NCBI GenBank assembly: GCA_002353835.1
Contig: DEKL01000003.1
Coordinates: 25,199 to 34,543, forward strand
Direction: 5' to 3'
Length of the DNA: 9,345 nt
From: Alphaproteobacteria bacterium UBA2723
GTDB lineage: Bacteria > Pseudomonadota > Alphaproteobacteria > RF32 > CAG-239
Shown: positions 1 through 5,673 of the stretch, piece after piece
How the letters are laid out: every line of letters begins with the position of its first letter
How positions within the stretch are numbered: position 1 is the stretch's first letter
Notes under the pieces: generated by a model
Database searches by the model: none
Told to the model about the DNA's origin: nothing
The model's input: the letters and a program-made list of their open reading frames with translations, nothing else
Position numbers and translations under genes: made by a program

Positions 1-1
1 A

Positions 2-1540
2 ATAGGTTTCATATTTGGCTTAAGCATAAATTTAAGCTATATTCTGATTGCCGTGGTTTGTGCAATTTATGCCCCCGTAAAACTATGTAATTATAAGCCT
101 AAAGAAACAATTATTTCACTGATAATCATAGTCTTGCTGACATTGTTGTGCGGATATATTTCCGAACAAATAATGGATATGTCTAACGATGGACAATGGT
201 ATCATCAAACCGGAATTATATTCCTAAAAAAAGGTTGGAACCCGATATATACAACGGCAACATCTTTTTTACACCAAAATTGGAATGTAGAAATAAACGG
301 TTTGGAATACGTGAACAGTTACCCTAAATTTGCTGAGATAGTCGCCGCAAATATTTATTATTTAACCGAAAACATTGAATTAGGGAAAACTCTTAATTTT
401 CTATCTTTGGTGATACTCGGTTTTTACACTTTTTACACCCTTAAAAAACATTTATTTAAAAATAATACTGTTATTGCGGTGGTATTCTCCATATTAATGG
501 TGATAAATCCGGTTTCACTCGCACAAATGCATACTTTCTATGTAGATAATCTTGTGTATGTTTATTTTATGCTTATGGTATTATCGCTTATTGATATTGA
601 ATGTTCAAATTATCTAAACAAAACAGCTTGGCTTATCTTAACAATAAGCGCCATTATTTTAGCAAATATCAAACTCGTCGGACTGATTTATGCGGCGGAA
701 ATACTGTTTTTTTATGGTCTTTATTTGTGGTATTTCAAGAAGAAAAATACCGCAAAGATACTAAAGAAAACAAGCTTGGTTGTTGTCGGGTTGTTATTGG
801 TTTGTGCGGCAAATCCGTATTTTACCAATATTGCACAAGGTAAGCATATTTTATATCCGGTTTTTGGCTCTGATACGGCTGATATCATGGAACACAATAT
901 GCCAACGGAATTTCACAATAAATCAATGGCGTATAAATTGTTTATGTCAACATTTAGCCGAGTAGATAATTCATTTGCGGAATTTAAATCTTTAGACAAT
1001 AAGTTAAAACTTAAAGCTCCTTTTACAGTCAAAAAGGAGGAGCTACCATATTTAAGATTTTGGGATGTTCGCCAATGCGGTTTTGGTGTTTTATGGAGCG
1101 GTATTTTAATTTTATCTGTTCTGCTGTCATTTTTCATTAGGTACAAAAATAAAAAAGATAAAAGCACCGGTCTTATGGTTTTAGGCCTCTTAATTCTAAG
1201 CGTGTTGCTTAATTTGGAAAATTGGTGGGCAAGATATGTGCCGCAGTTTTACGCTATACCGATACTGGTTTTGGCGCTGTACGCCTCAAATGCTTCATCA
1301 GCAAAACAAAAGTTGATAAGCTCTATATGTTGCTTAATTATCTTTATAAACTCGGCTATTAGCTACAAAGAGATAAGTCTGGCAGCATTAAATTTCACAG
1401 AGCAAAAGCAGGTTCAACTAAATAATATGGAAAAAATGAAAAGACAGCCTGATTTTATAAAAAATCTTGAACAAAGTAAAATAAGAGATGACTTTTCAGC
1501 AACAGTCTTATTATTCTTGGATAAATATGGAAGAAAATAA
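2..1540 (+). CDS. GT-C-like multi-spanning membrane glycosyltransferase (5' partial)
   Basis: The frame is open from base 2, so the gene starts before the window; the GTG at 53 is internal. 512 residues are visible. The protein is strongly hydrophobic, with roughly ten membrane segments spread from the N-terminal part to about residue 450, and a soluble Lys/Gln-rich tail. After the first visible segments comes MDMSNDGQWYHQ (about residues 58-68), an acidic loop of the type that carries the catalytic Asp in GT-C enzymes. Later landmarks are NPYFTN...YPVFG (271-289), FGVLWSG (361-367) and WWARYVPQ (408-415). The overall pattern resembles uncharacterised GT-C or ArnT-like proteins that take sugar from a polyprenyl phosphate. 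The next gene encodes a UbiA enzyme that could make such a donor. The class is a reasonable inference; donor and acceptor are unknown. A purely structural or transport role cannot be excluded. Confidence 0.6.
   Translation: MGFIFGLSINLSYILIAVVCAIYAPVKLCNYKPKETIISLIIIVLLTLLCGYISEQIMDMSNDGQWYHQTGIIFLKKGWNPIYTTATSFLHQNWNVEINGLEYVNSYPKFAEIVAANIYYLTENIELGKTLNFLSLVILGFYTFYTLKKHLFKNNTVIAVVFSILMVINPVSLAQMHTFYVDNLVYVYFMLMVLSLIDIECSNYLNKTAWLILTISAIILANIKLVGLIYAAEILFFYGLYLWYFKKKNTAKILKKTSLVVVGLLLVCAANPYFTNIAQGKHILYPVFGSDTADIMEHNMPTEFHNKSMAYKLFMSTFSRVDNSFAEFKSLDNKLKLKAPFTVKKEELPYLRFWDVRQCGFGVLWSGILILSVLLSFFIRYKNKKDKSTGLMVLGLLILSVLLNLENWWARYVPQFYAIPILVLALYASNASSAKQKLISSICCLIIFINSAISYKEISLAALNFTEQKQVQLNNMEKMKRQPDFIKNLEQSKIRDDFSATVLLFLDKYGRK
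1529..1533 (+). promoter_or_regulatory. Ribosome binding site of the UbiA-family gene
   Basis: GGAAG lies 8 bases before ATG 1542 and inside the end of the preceding gene. It favours the 1542 start over ATG 1527, with which it overlaps. Confidence 0.5.
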
Positions 1541-1541
1541 G

Positions 1542-2399
1542 ATGGAAAAATTAAATACAATATACAAGTTGTTAAAAATAGACCACTATATCAAAAATTT
1601 GGTCATATTTTTACCGATGGTTTATTTAGGTAATATATTTTCTAATGAAGCAATAGAAACGCTGAAAGTTTTTGTAACCTTTTGCTTAATGTCATCGGCT
1701 GTTTACATTTTTAATGATATTAAAGATCTTGCGAAAGATAAAACACATCCGATTAAAAGTCTTCGTCCGCTTGCGCAGGGAAAAATATCTGTAAATAAGG
1801 CCGCCATAATTTTAGTTATATTGTTATGCTTGGCAATATTTGCCGGATTCCACATTGTTAAGGCAAGCAATTTATGTATTTTGGTATATTTTATCTTAAA
1901 CATATTTTATTCAACGATACTTAAAAAGATAAAGTTTGTTGATATGGCGTGTATCAGTATCGGGTTCATCTTAAGGCTGATGGCCGGGTTTTATGCCGTT
2001 GCTTTACCTGTTTCATTTTCCTCAGCGTTAATGGTGTTATGCACGTCAATGTTTTTTACTTCATCTAAGCGAATTTTAGAATATAACTTACTATCACAAA
2101 TGTCTGAACGGCGCTTATCAATGCAGGGGGTAGATATTAAAATCCTGCACAACATACTGCTGACAAATTTGATTTTAGCCATAGCGGGATATGGTCTGTG
2201 GTGCTACGAAAGCTTTTCTGGTAAAATTTCTTTAATTCTGACAACGATTCCGTACATCTTATTCATGCTAAGATTGTGCTATCTTGTAAGCAAAAAACAA
2301 AACCATGATGACCCGATGAACTTTATTGAAAAAGACAAGGTAATTTGGCTACTGTTTTCTATTTATTTCTTGCTCTTGCTTGTGGCAATAATTCCTTAA
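1542..2399 (+). CDS. UbiA-family prenyltransferase, decaprenyl-phosphate phosphoribosyltransferase-like
   Basis: 285 residues with about eight membrane helices. The first Asp-rich site is NDIKDLAKDKTHP (residues 58-70), fitting NDxxDxxxD. It is followed by K72 and RPLAQG (75-80). The second site is YSTILKKIKFVD (123-134), and SSKR lies at 174-177. This set, together with the C-terminal DDPMNFIEKDKV, matches the UbiA branch that transfers phosphoribose from PRPP to polyprenyl phosphate, rather than the ubiquinone or heme branches. The product would be polyprenyl-phosphoribose-5-phosphate, precursor of lipid-linked ribose or arabinose. ATG 1542 is preferred because GGAAG at 1529-1533 sits 8 bases upstream; ATG 1527 in the same frame overlaps the preceding gene and lacks a good ribosome site. 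The gene begins one base after the upstream stop, so the two are co-transcribed. DprE1/DprE2-like epimerase genes are not visible. Family call good; exact substrate inferred. Confidence 0.8.
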   Translation: MEKLNTIYKLLKIDHYIKNLVIFLPMVYLGNIFSNEAIETLKVFVTFCLMSSAVYIFNDIKDLAKDKTHPIKSLRPLAQGKISVNKAAIILVILLCLAIFAGFHIVKASNLCILVYFILNIFYSTILKKIKFVDMACISIGFILRLMAGFYAVALPVSFSSALMVLCTSMFFTSSKRILEYNLLSQMSERRLSMQGVDIKILHNILLTNLILAIAGYGLWCYESFSGKISLILTTIPYILFMLRLCYLVSKKQNHDDPMNFIEKDKVIWLLFSIYFLLLLVAIIP

Positions 2400-2401
2400 A
2401 A

Positions 2402-3505
2402 CTATTGCTCAAACAGCGGCAACCCTTTTTCCATTTTAGCTTTTTGCGATTCCATAATGGTTGCAATATTTAAATTGCCGCTTCTAAGCATGGCGCGAAC
2501 GGCACAGCCACCTGTAACATTAGGGTTAGCAAATAATGCCTCTGCTTGTAATTTTCTGGGCGAACCAACAAGGTTTTGATGAATACAAGCCAATAATCCG
2601 TTAGCCATCAAATCATAAGCCATACTTTCGCTCATACCGCTTGATGCCGCATATTTCGCCATAGCGTTAATCGCATCATTAACATTATTGGCATGGATGG
2701 TAGAAAAAACCAAGTGCCCTGAAGTTGCCGCTCGCAGGAGTTCAACTGCCGCCTCCGGCGAACGGATTTCACCCAAATAAATATAACGCGGTTTAGAGCG
2801 AAGCGCAGATTTTATGCCTTCTTCCCAAAGTCCTTTCGGGGGAGTCGTTTGTTTGCAAAGTCCTAAGTCGCCATTTTGTGTTTGATAAATACCATCCAAA
2901 GGCATTTCTATCGGGTCTTCAATTGTAAAAGCATAGCCGCCTTCTGTTTGCAGATATTTTTTTATTAACGCGGATATTGTTGTGCTTTTACCCGTTCCGG
3001 TTGCGCCGGACAATAAAATTAAACCGCTTTTATCAGCCAAAGACAAAAGTTGACGATAAATACCCAAAGGAAATCCGAGTTTTTCCACATCCGGAATGGT
3101 TGTCGGCATTTTGCGCGCACAGAATTGTTCTCCCTCCAGAGCAACCGTGCGCTCAATGCGATAATCGCGTCCTTTAAATTTTAATGAGTAACTGCTGTTT
3201 TCTCCATCATATTTTTCAACGACTGCGGCAATAAATTCCTTCAAATCGGTAAAATTAGCGATTTTCAAACCGCTGTTACTCTTTCCGCTCCAAACATAGC
3301 AAGTTTTATCCGGTGTAATGTACAAATCAGAAAAAACAGTTTCGTTTGTTGTTTTGGGTGGAACATTATCTTCCGCCGGTTTAGGTTGCACTCGCCCCTC
3401 TTTGTGCAACAAAGCAGCACTACTCTGAACAGTTGGTGTACGGACTTTTTTTGCTGAATTATCAGCATTTTCATCAGGTGTATCTTTTTTATTAAATAAA
3501 CTCAT
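2402..3505 (-). CDS. PilT/DotB-like secretion or retraction ATPase
   Basis: 367 residues of the type II/IV secretion (GspE/PilT/VirB11) ATPase superfamily. The first ~55 residues are polar and low in complexity, followed by a small N-terminal domain to about residue 130. The ATPase core has Walker A GATGTGKST (167-175), the Asp box FTIEDPIE (193-200), a Walker B-type segment YIYLGEIR (241-248) with the catalytic Glu, and the His box GHLVFSTIHANN (263-274). Size and architecture fit PilT or DotB/TraJ-type hexamers rather than the longer GspE/PilB. Such enzymes sit at the inner-membrane base of type IV pili or type IVB secretion systems. No partner gene is in view, so the machine it serves is unknown. 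ATG 3505 is chosen over ATG 3517 and 3511 because GGAG at 3512-3515 is spaced 6 bases from it. The 3' end meets the UbiA gene tail to tail, two bases apart. Confidence 0.8.
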   Translation of the reverse strand: MSLFNKKDTPDENADNSAKKVRTPTVQSSAALLHKEGRVQPKPAEDNVPPKTTNETVFSDLYITPDKTCYVWSGKSNSGLKIANFTDLKEFIAAVVEKYDGENSSYSLKFKGRDYRIERTVALEGEQFCARKMPTTIPDVEKLGFPLGIYRQLLSLADKSGLILLSGATGTGKSTTISALIKKYLQTEGGYAFTIEDPIEMPLDGIYQTQNGDLGLCKQTTPPKGLWEEGIKSALRSKPRYIYLGEIRSPEAAVELLRAATSGHLVFSTIHANNVNDAINAMAKYAASSGMSESMAYDLMANGLLACIHQNLVGSPRKLQAEALFANPNVTGGCAVRAMLRSGNLNIATIMESQKAKMEKGLPLFEQ

Positions 3506-3511
3506 TGTCAT

Positions 3512-3515
3512 CTCC
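3512..3515 (-). promoter_or_regulatory. Ribosome binding site that sets the ATPase start
   Basis: On the minus strand GGAG is followed by six bases and then ATG 3505. Two upstream in-frame ATGs (3517, 3511) overlap or abut this site and so are unlikely starts. Confidence 0.55.
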
Positions 3516-3586
3516 ATAAAAATTTATTTGAGTGTAGTGCTGATTCTTTAATATTTAGTTATTTTAAGAACAGATAAAAGAGGCAA

Positions 3587-3609
3587 AAGGTCATCATAAG
3601 AGCGACCTT
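3587..3609. repeat. Inverted repeat AAGGTC / GACCTT
   Basis: A perfect 6-base inverted repeat with an 11-base loop lies in the spacer between the ATPase gene and the candidate RNA promoter. Neither strand shows a proper U-tract after it, so a terminator is unlikely. It could be an operator or a chance repeat. Confidence 0.3.
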
Positions 3610-3626
3610 AAAAAACACATAAATTA

Positions 3627-3654
3627 TTGACAAAAATTTTTTCTACGGTACACT
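3627..3654 (+). promoter_or_regulatory. Candidate sigma70-type promoter for the RNA region
   Basis: A perfect -35 hexamer TTGACA (3627-3632) is followed after 16 bases by TACACT (3649-3654), four of six matches to the -10 consensus. Transcription would start near 3661. No protein gene with a usable ribosome site follows before the terminator at 3934-3960, so the product is most likely an untranslated RNA. Confidence 0.5.
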
Positions 3655-3691
3655 GACAGCACTTACGTATAATGATGATATTATTTTGTTG

Positions 3692-3713
3692 ATTGGTCAA
3701 TAATTGGGTCATT
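3692..3713. repeat. Tandem near-repeat ATTGGTCAAT / ATTGGGTCATT
   Basis: Two similar 10-11 base units start 11 bases apart, about one helical turn. The first is also part of the small palindrome TTGA-TTGG-TCAA (3689-3700). The spacing is what a dimeric regulator would use, but chance in AT-rich DNA is possible. Confidence 0.25.
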
Positions 3714-3933
3714 AAAAATAAGTAGATTGCTTGTCTGTTTATCTAAAGGTGCAGAGTTCCCCTTGCAGTTTTATCAAATTTGCTCCGAGGTGAACCGGAG
3801 AACTTTCAAAATTTAAGATTATGAATCAAGAACTGAAAAATTTTCTCAGAAAGAGAAAAGAAAACTATTCCTATCTGTTCATGATTTTGGACATTAGGAA
3901 TAAGCAAGCACGGTAAATGCGCTTGCCAATAAC

Positions 3934-3960
3934 AAAAAGCTCCCTTAAAGGGAGCTTTTT
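3934..3960. terminator. Bidirectional intrinsic terminator
   Basis: The stem AAAAAGCTCCC / GGGAGCTTTTT closes a five-base TTAAA loop. On the plus strand it ends in TTTTTATTTT and terminates the candidate RNA. On the minus strand it ends in TTTTTGTTATT and lies just 8 bases after the 3' end of the tRNA, so it can end tRNA-Gly transcription too. Confidence 0.85.
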
Positions 3961-3968
3961 ATTTTAAT

Positions 3969-4043
3969 TGGAGCGGGCAATGGGATTCGGACCCACGACA
4001 TCAACCTTGGCAAGGTTGCGCTCTACCCCTGAGCTATACCCGC
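3969..4043 (-). tRNA. tRNA-Gly (anticodon GCC)
   Basis: The minus strand folds into a full cloverleaf of 75 bases including an encoded CCA. The acceptor stem GCGGGTA pairs with TGCCCGC, with one U-G wobble. The D stem is GCTC/GAGC, and the anticodon stem CAACC/GGTTG closes the loop TTGCCAA, giving anticodon GCC. The discriminator base is U, usual for tRNA-Gly. The T stem is GTGGG/CCCAT. The T loop reads TCCGAAT instead of the near-universal TTCGAAT, so position 55 is C and cannot become pseudouridine. Otherwise the gene looks functional, with a promoter upstream and a terminator downstream. Confidence 0.95.
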
Positions 4044-4061
4044 ATCACTTAACGAGAGTGT

Positions 4062-4089
4062 TTTATAACATACTTTTTTATTATTGCAA
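4062..4089 (-). promoter_or_regulatory. Promoter of tRNA-Gly
   Basis: On the minus strand TTGCAA (4089-4084) and TATAAA (4067-4062) are separated by 16 bases. The expected start is near 4055, about a dozen bases before the mature tRNA 5' end at 4043. Confidence 0.6.
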
Positions 4090-4199
4090 GAAAAAAGTTT
4101 TCAGTTTTGCATTTTTTATTTTAACACTATGATTTTTCACTTTTAAAATTTGTGGTAAAAGCTCAATCTTTTAAGGATTTATATACCTTTGGATTGTAG

Positions 4200-4205
4200 T
4201 ATAAA
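4200..4205 (+). promoter_or_regulatory. Possible -10 element for the small gene-murA unit
   Basis: TATAAA lies 25 bases before the ribosome site AGGAGGA-type start region of the 43-residue gene's leader (ATG at 4231). No convincing -35 hexamer is found at the right distance, so this is a weak call. The rest of 4044-4230 shows only the tRNA promoter on the other strand. Confidence 0.25.
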
Positions 4206-4220
4206 GCTATAACAAATTAA

Positions 4221-4226
4221 AGGAGG
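4221..4226 (+). promoter_or_regulatory. Perfect Shine-Dalgarno of the 43-residue gene
   Basis: AGGAGG ends four bases before ATG 4231. It is the strongest ribosome site in the window and the main reason to accept the short reading frame behind it. Confidence 0.7.
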
Positions 4227-4230
4227 AATA

Positions 4231-4362
4231 ATGGAAAAAAATAAAAAAAGACAGGATATCCGAATAGAAAAAGAAGCTAAAGCCTTAAAGAAGAATTTGG
4301 AAAAAAGAAAAAAACAGGAACAGGAATTAAAAAAACTCAAAGAAGATAAAAACAAAGTTTAA
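4231..4362 (+). CDS. Small, highly charged protein of 43 residues upstream of murA
   Basis: The frame encodes 43 residues, beginning MEKNKKRQDIRIEKEAKALK and ending EDKNKV. About two thirds are Lys, Arg, Glu, Asp or Gln, with no hydrophobic core and no signal peptide; it should form one amphipathic or coiled-coil helix. The segment AKALKKNLEKRKKQEQ recalls short alphaproteobacterial proteins with an ALRxNLxRRKxQ-type pattern; this is from memory and not checked. Support for it being real comes from the perfect AGGAGG and from its position 18 bases before murA in the same direction, which implies co-transcription. Function unknown; binding to RNA, ribosome or an envelope enzyme would all be guesses. 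Confidence 0.7.
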   Translation: MEKNKKRQDIRIEKEAKALKKNLEKRKKQEQELKKLKEDKNKV

Positions 4363-4380
4363 GAACGAAAGGATAAGACA

Positions 4381-5673
4381 ATGGATAAAATAAAAATCAT
4401 CGGTGGCAACACACTAAACGGACAAATCTATATCAGCGGTGCTAAAAATGCTGCATTACCATTAGTCTGTGCCTCACTTTTAACTAAAGAAAAAGTAACC
4501 TTAAAAAATGTTCCGGACTTATCCGATATCACTTTTCTAAACAGCCTTTTAGCATATATGGGATTAAAGATAGAAGAAAAAGAAGAAGTTTTCGATTCTC
4601 ACCTGACTAAAACATATACCTACCAGGCAGATGACATTAAGGAATTAGTTGCGCCGTATGATTTTGTTCGTAAAATGCGTGCATCTTATTATGTGTTAGG
4701 TCCGTTATTGGCGCGCTTTCACCACGTTGAATTTTCTTTACCTGGAGGTTGCGCTATTGGTGCTCGCCCGATGGATATTCATTTAACATCCTTAGAACAG
4801 ATGGGCGCAAAGATTGAAATTAAAAACGGCTATGTTATTGCAGATGCGCCCAAAGGCTTAAATGGTGCGCATATCATTTTTAGTAAAGCTTCCGTTGGGG
4901 CAACATGTAATATTCTAATGGCGGCTGTTTTAGCTGATGGTATTACCAAAATAGAAAATGCCGCCAAAGAGCCGGAAATAGGTGATTTGATAGATTTACT
5001 GACAGCCATGGGCGCTAAAATATTCGGTCGTGGCACATCTATTTTAACCATTGAGGGCATAAAAGAACTTCATGGTGCAACACATGCGGTTATTGCCGAT
5101 AGAATTGAAGCCGGTTCCTACGCGGTTGCTGCCGCAATTACTAAAGGCAGAATAGAATTGATTAACGCGCATGCCGAACACTTACAACAGCCGCTACGTG
5201 TTTTGGAAAAAATGGGAGTAGGTGTGGAAGAGAAGGAAAATTCCGTTATTATAGACGGGCGTAACAAAACAATTGTCGGCGAAGATATTTATACAGACTA
5301 CTACCCCGGGTTTCCGACAGATTTACAAGCGCAATTTATGGCTTTAATGACAGTCGCTGAGGGGGCATCATTGGTAACGGAGAGCATTTGGGAAAATCGC
5401 TTTATGCATGTGCCGGAACTTTGCCGTATGGGAGCCAATATAAATATTCACGGACATGCTTCGGCTATTGTTCGCGGTGTTAAAAAGCTTTCCGGTGCTC
5501 CGGTTATGGCAACAGATTTAAGAGCTTCCTTTGCCCTTGTTTTAGCCGGACTTGTTGCTGAAGGGGAAACCATTGTCAACCGTGTTTACCACTTAGACCG
5601 TGGCTATGAAAAGTTGGAAGAAAAATTAAAAGCTGTCGGTGCAAATGTTGAGCGTATCAAAGAGGCTGATTAA
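4381..5673 (+). CDS. murA: UDP-N-acetylglucosamine 1-carboxyvinyltransferase
   Basis: 430 residues, slightly longer than the ~419 of E. coli MurA. The enzyme adds enolpyruvate from PEP to UDP-GlcNAc in the cytoplasm, the first committed step of peptidoglycan synthesis. Key residues are present: K22-N23 in SGAKNAALP, the catalytic C124 in LPGGCAIGARP with R129, D314 in FPTDLQAQF, R381 in TDLRAS and R407 in LDRGYE. Because C124 is a cysteine, the fosfomycin target residue is retained. The two-domain inside-out alpha/beta repeat is complete. The start ATG 4381 has AAAGGA at 4368-4373 and follows the 43-residue gene by 18 bases. The last 17 bases overlap the end of the convergent glycosyltransferase gene on the other strand. 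The wording of the conserved motifs is closest to alphaproteobacterial MurA. Confidence 0.97.
   Translation: MDKIKIIGGNTLNGQIYISGAKNAALPLVCASLLTKEKVTLKNVPDLSDITFLNSLLAYMGLKIEEKEEVFDSHLTKTYTYQADDIKELVAPYDFVRKMRASYYVLGPLLARFHHVEFSLPGGCAIGARPMDIHLTSLEQMGAKIEIKNGYVIADAPKGLNGAHIIFSKASVGATCNILMAAVLADGITKIENAAKEPEIGDLIDLLTAMGAKIFGRGTSILTIEGIKELHGATHAVIADRIEAGSYAVAAAITKGRIELINAHAEHLQQPLRVLEKMGVGVEEKENSVIIDGRNKTIVGEDIYTDYYPGFPTDLQAQFMALMTVAEGASLVTESIWENRFMHVPELCRMGANINIHGHASAIVRGVKKLSGAPVMATDLRASFALVLAGLVAEGETIVNRVYHLDRGYEKLEEKLKAVGANVERIKEAD

Larger units (their letters stand above)
3661..3960 (+). ncRNA. Candidate structured non-coding RNA, family unknown
   Basis: The stretch runs from a good promoter to an intrinsic terminator and contains no convincing gene. 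Visible helices are CTCCG/CGGAG (3783-3787 with 3796-3800, loop AGGTGAAC), TTTTCTC/GAGAAAA (3841-3847 with 3853-3859, loop AGAAA) and TATTCCTA/TAGGAATA (3866-3873 with 3895-3902). A possible closing stem is TGCTTG/CAAGCA (3728-3733 with 3905-3910), extendable inward with wobbles. The part inside that closing stem is about 183 bases, the size of 6S RNA, but I cannot match it to 6S signature sequences and do not claim that identity. The two-piece tmRNA, SRP RNA and RNase P RNA signatures I know are absent. The ends are approximate; a second, weaker promoter (TTGATT 3689-3694) could start a shorter transcript near 3724. Confidence 0.42.

Noticed and set aside
53..55. GTG at 53 as the true start of the first gene.
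   Set aside because: The same frame stays open and hydrophobic back to base 2, and there is no ribosome site before 53, so the gene is simply cut by the window edge.
3587..3609. Inverted repeat as an intrinsic terminator.
   Set aside because: The stem is only six pairs and no T-run follows it on either strand in the needed position.
3821..3916. A 31-codon reading frame inside the candidate RNA (begins MNQELKNFLRKRKENY).
   Set aside because: It has no ribosome site at a useful distance (nearest GGAG is about 20 bases away), and its bases are accounted for by hairpins. It resembles no family I know, though a leader peptide is not fully excluded.
3661..3960. Identity as two-piece tmRNA, SRP RNA or 6S RNA.
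   Set aside because: No GTTCGAATC T-arm or tag-peptide frame (tmRNA), no SRP GGTC...GGAAG...AGCAGCC core, and no 6S signature I could align beyond similar length. Left as unknown.
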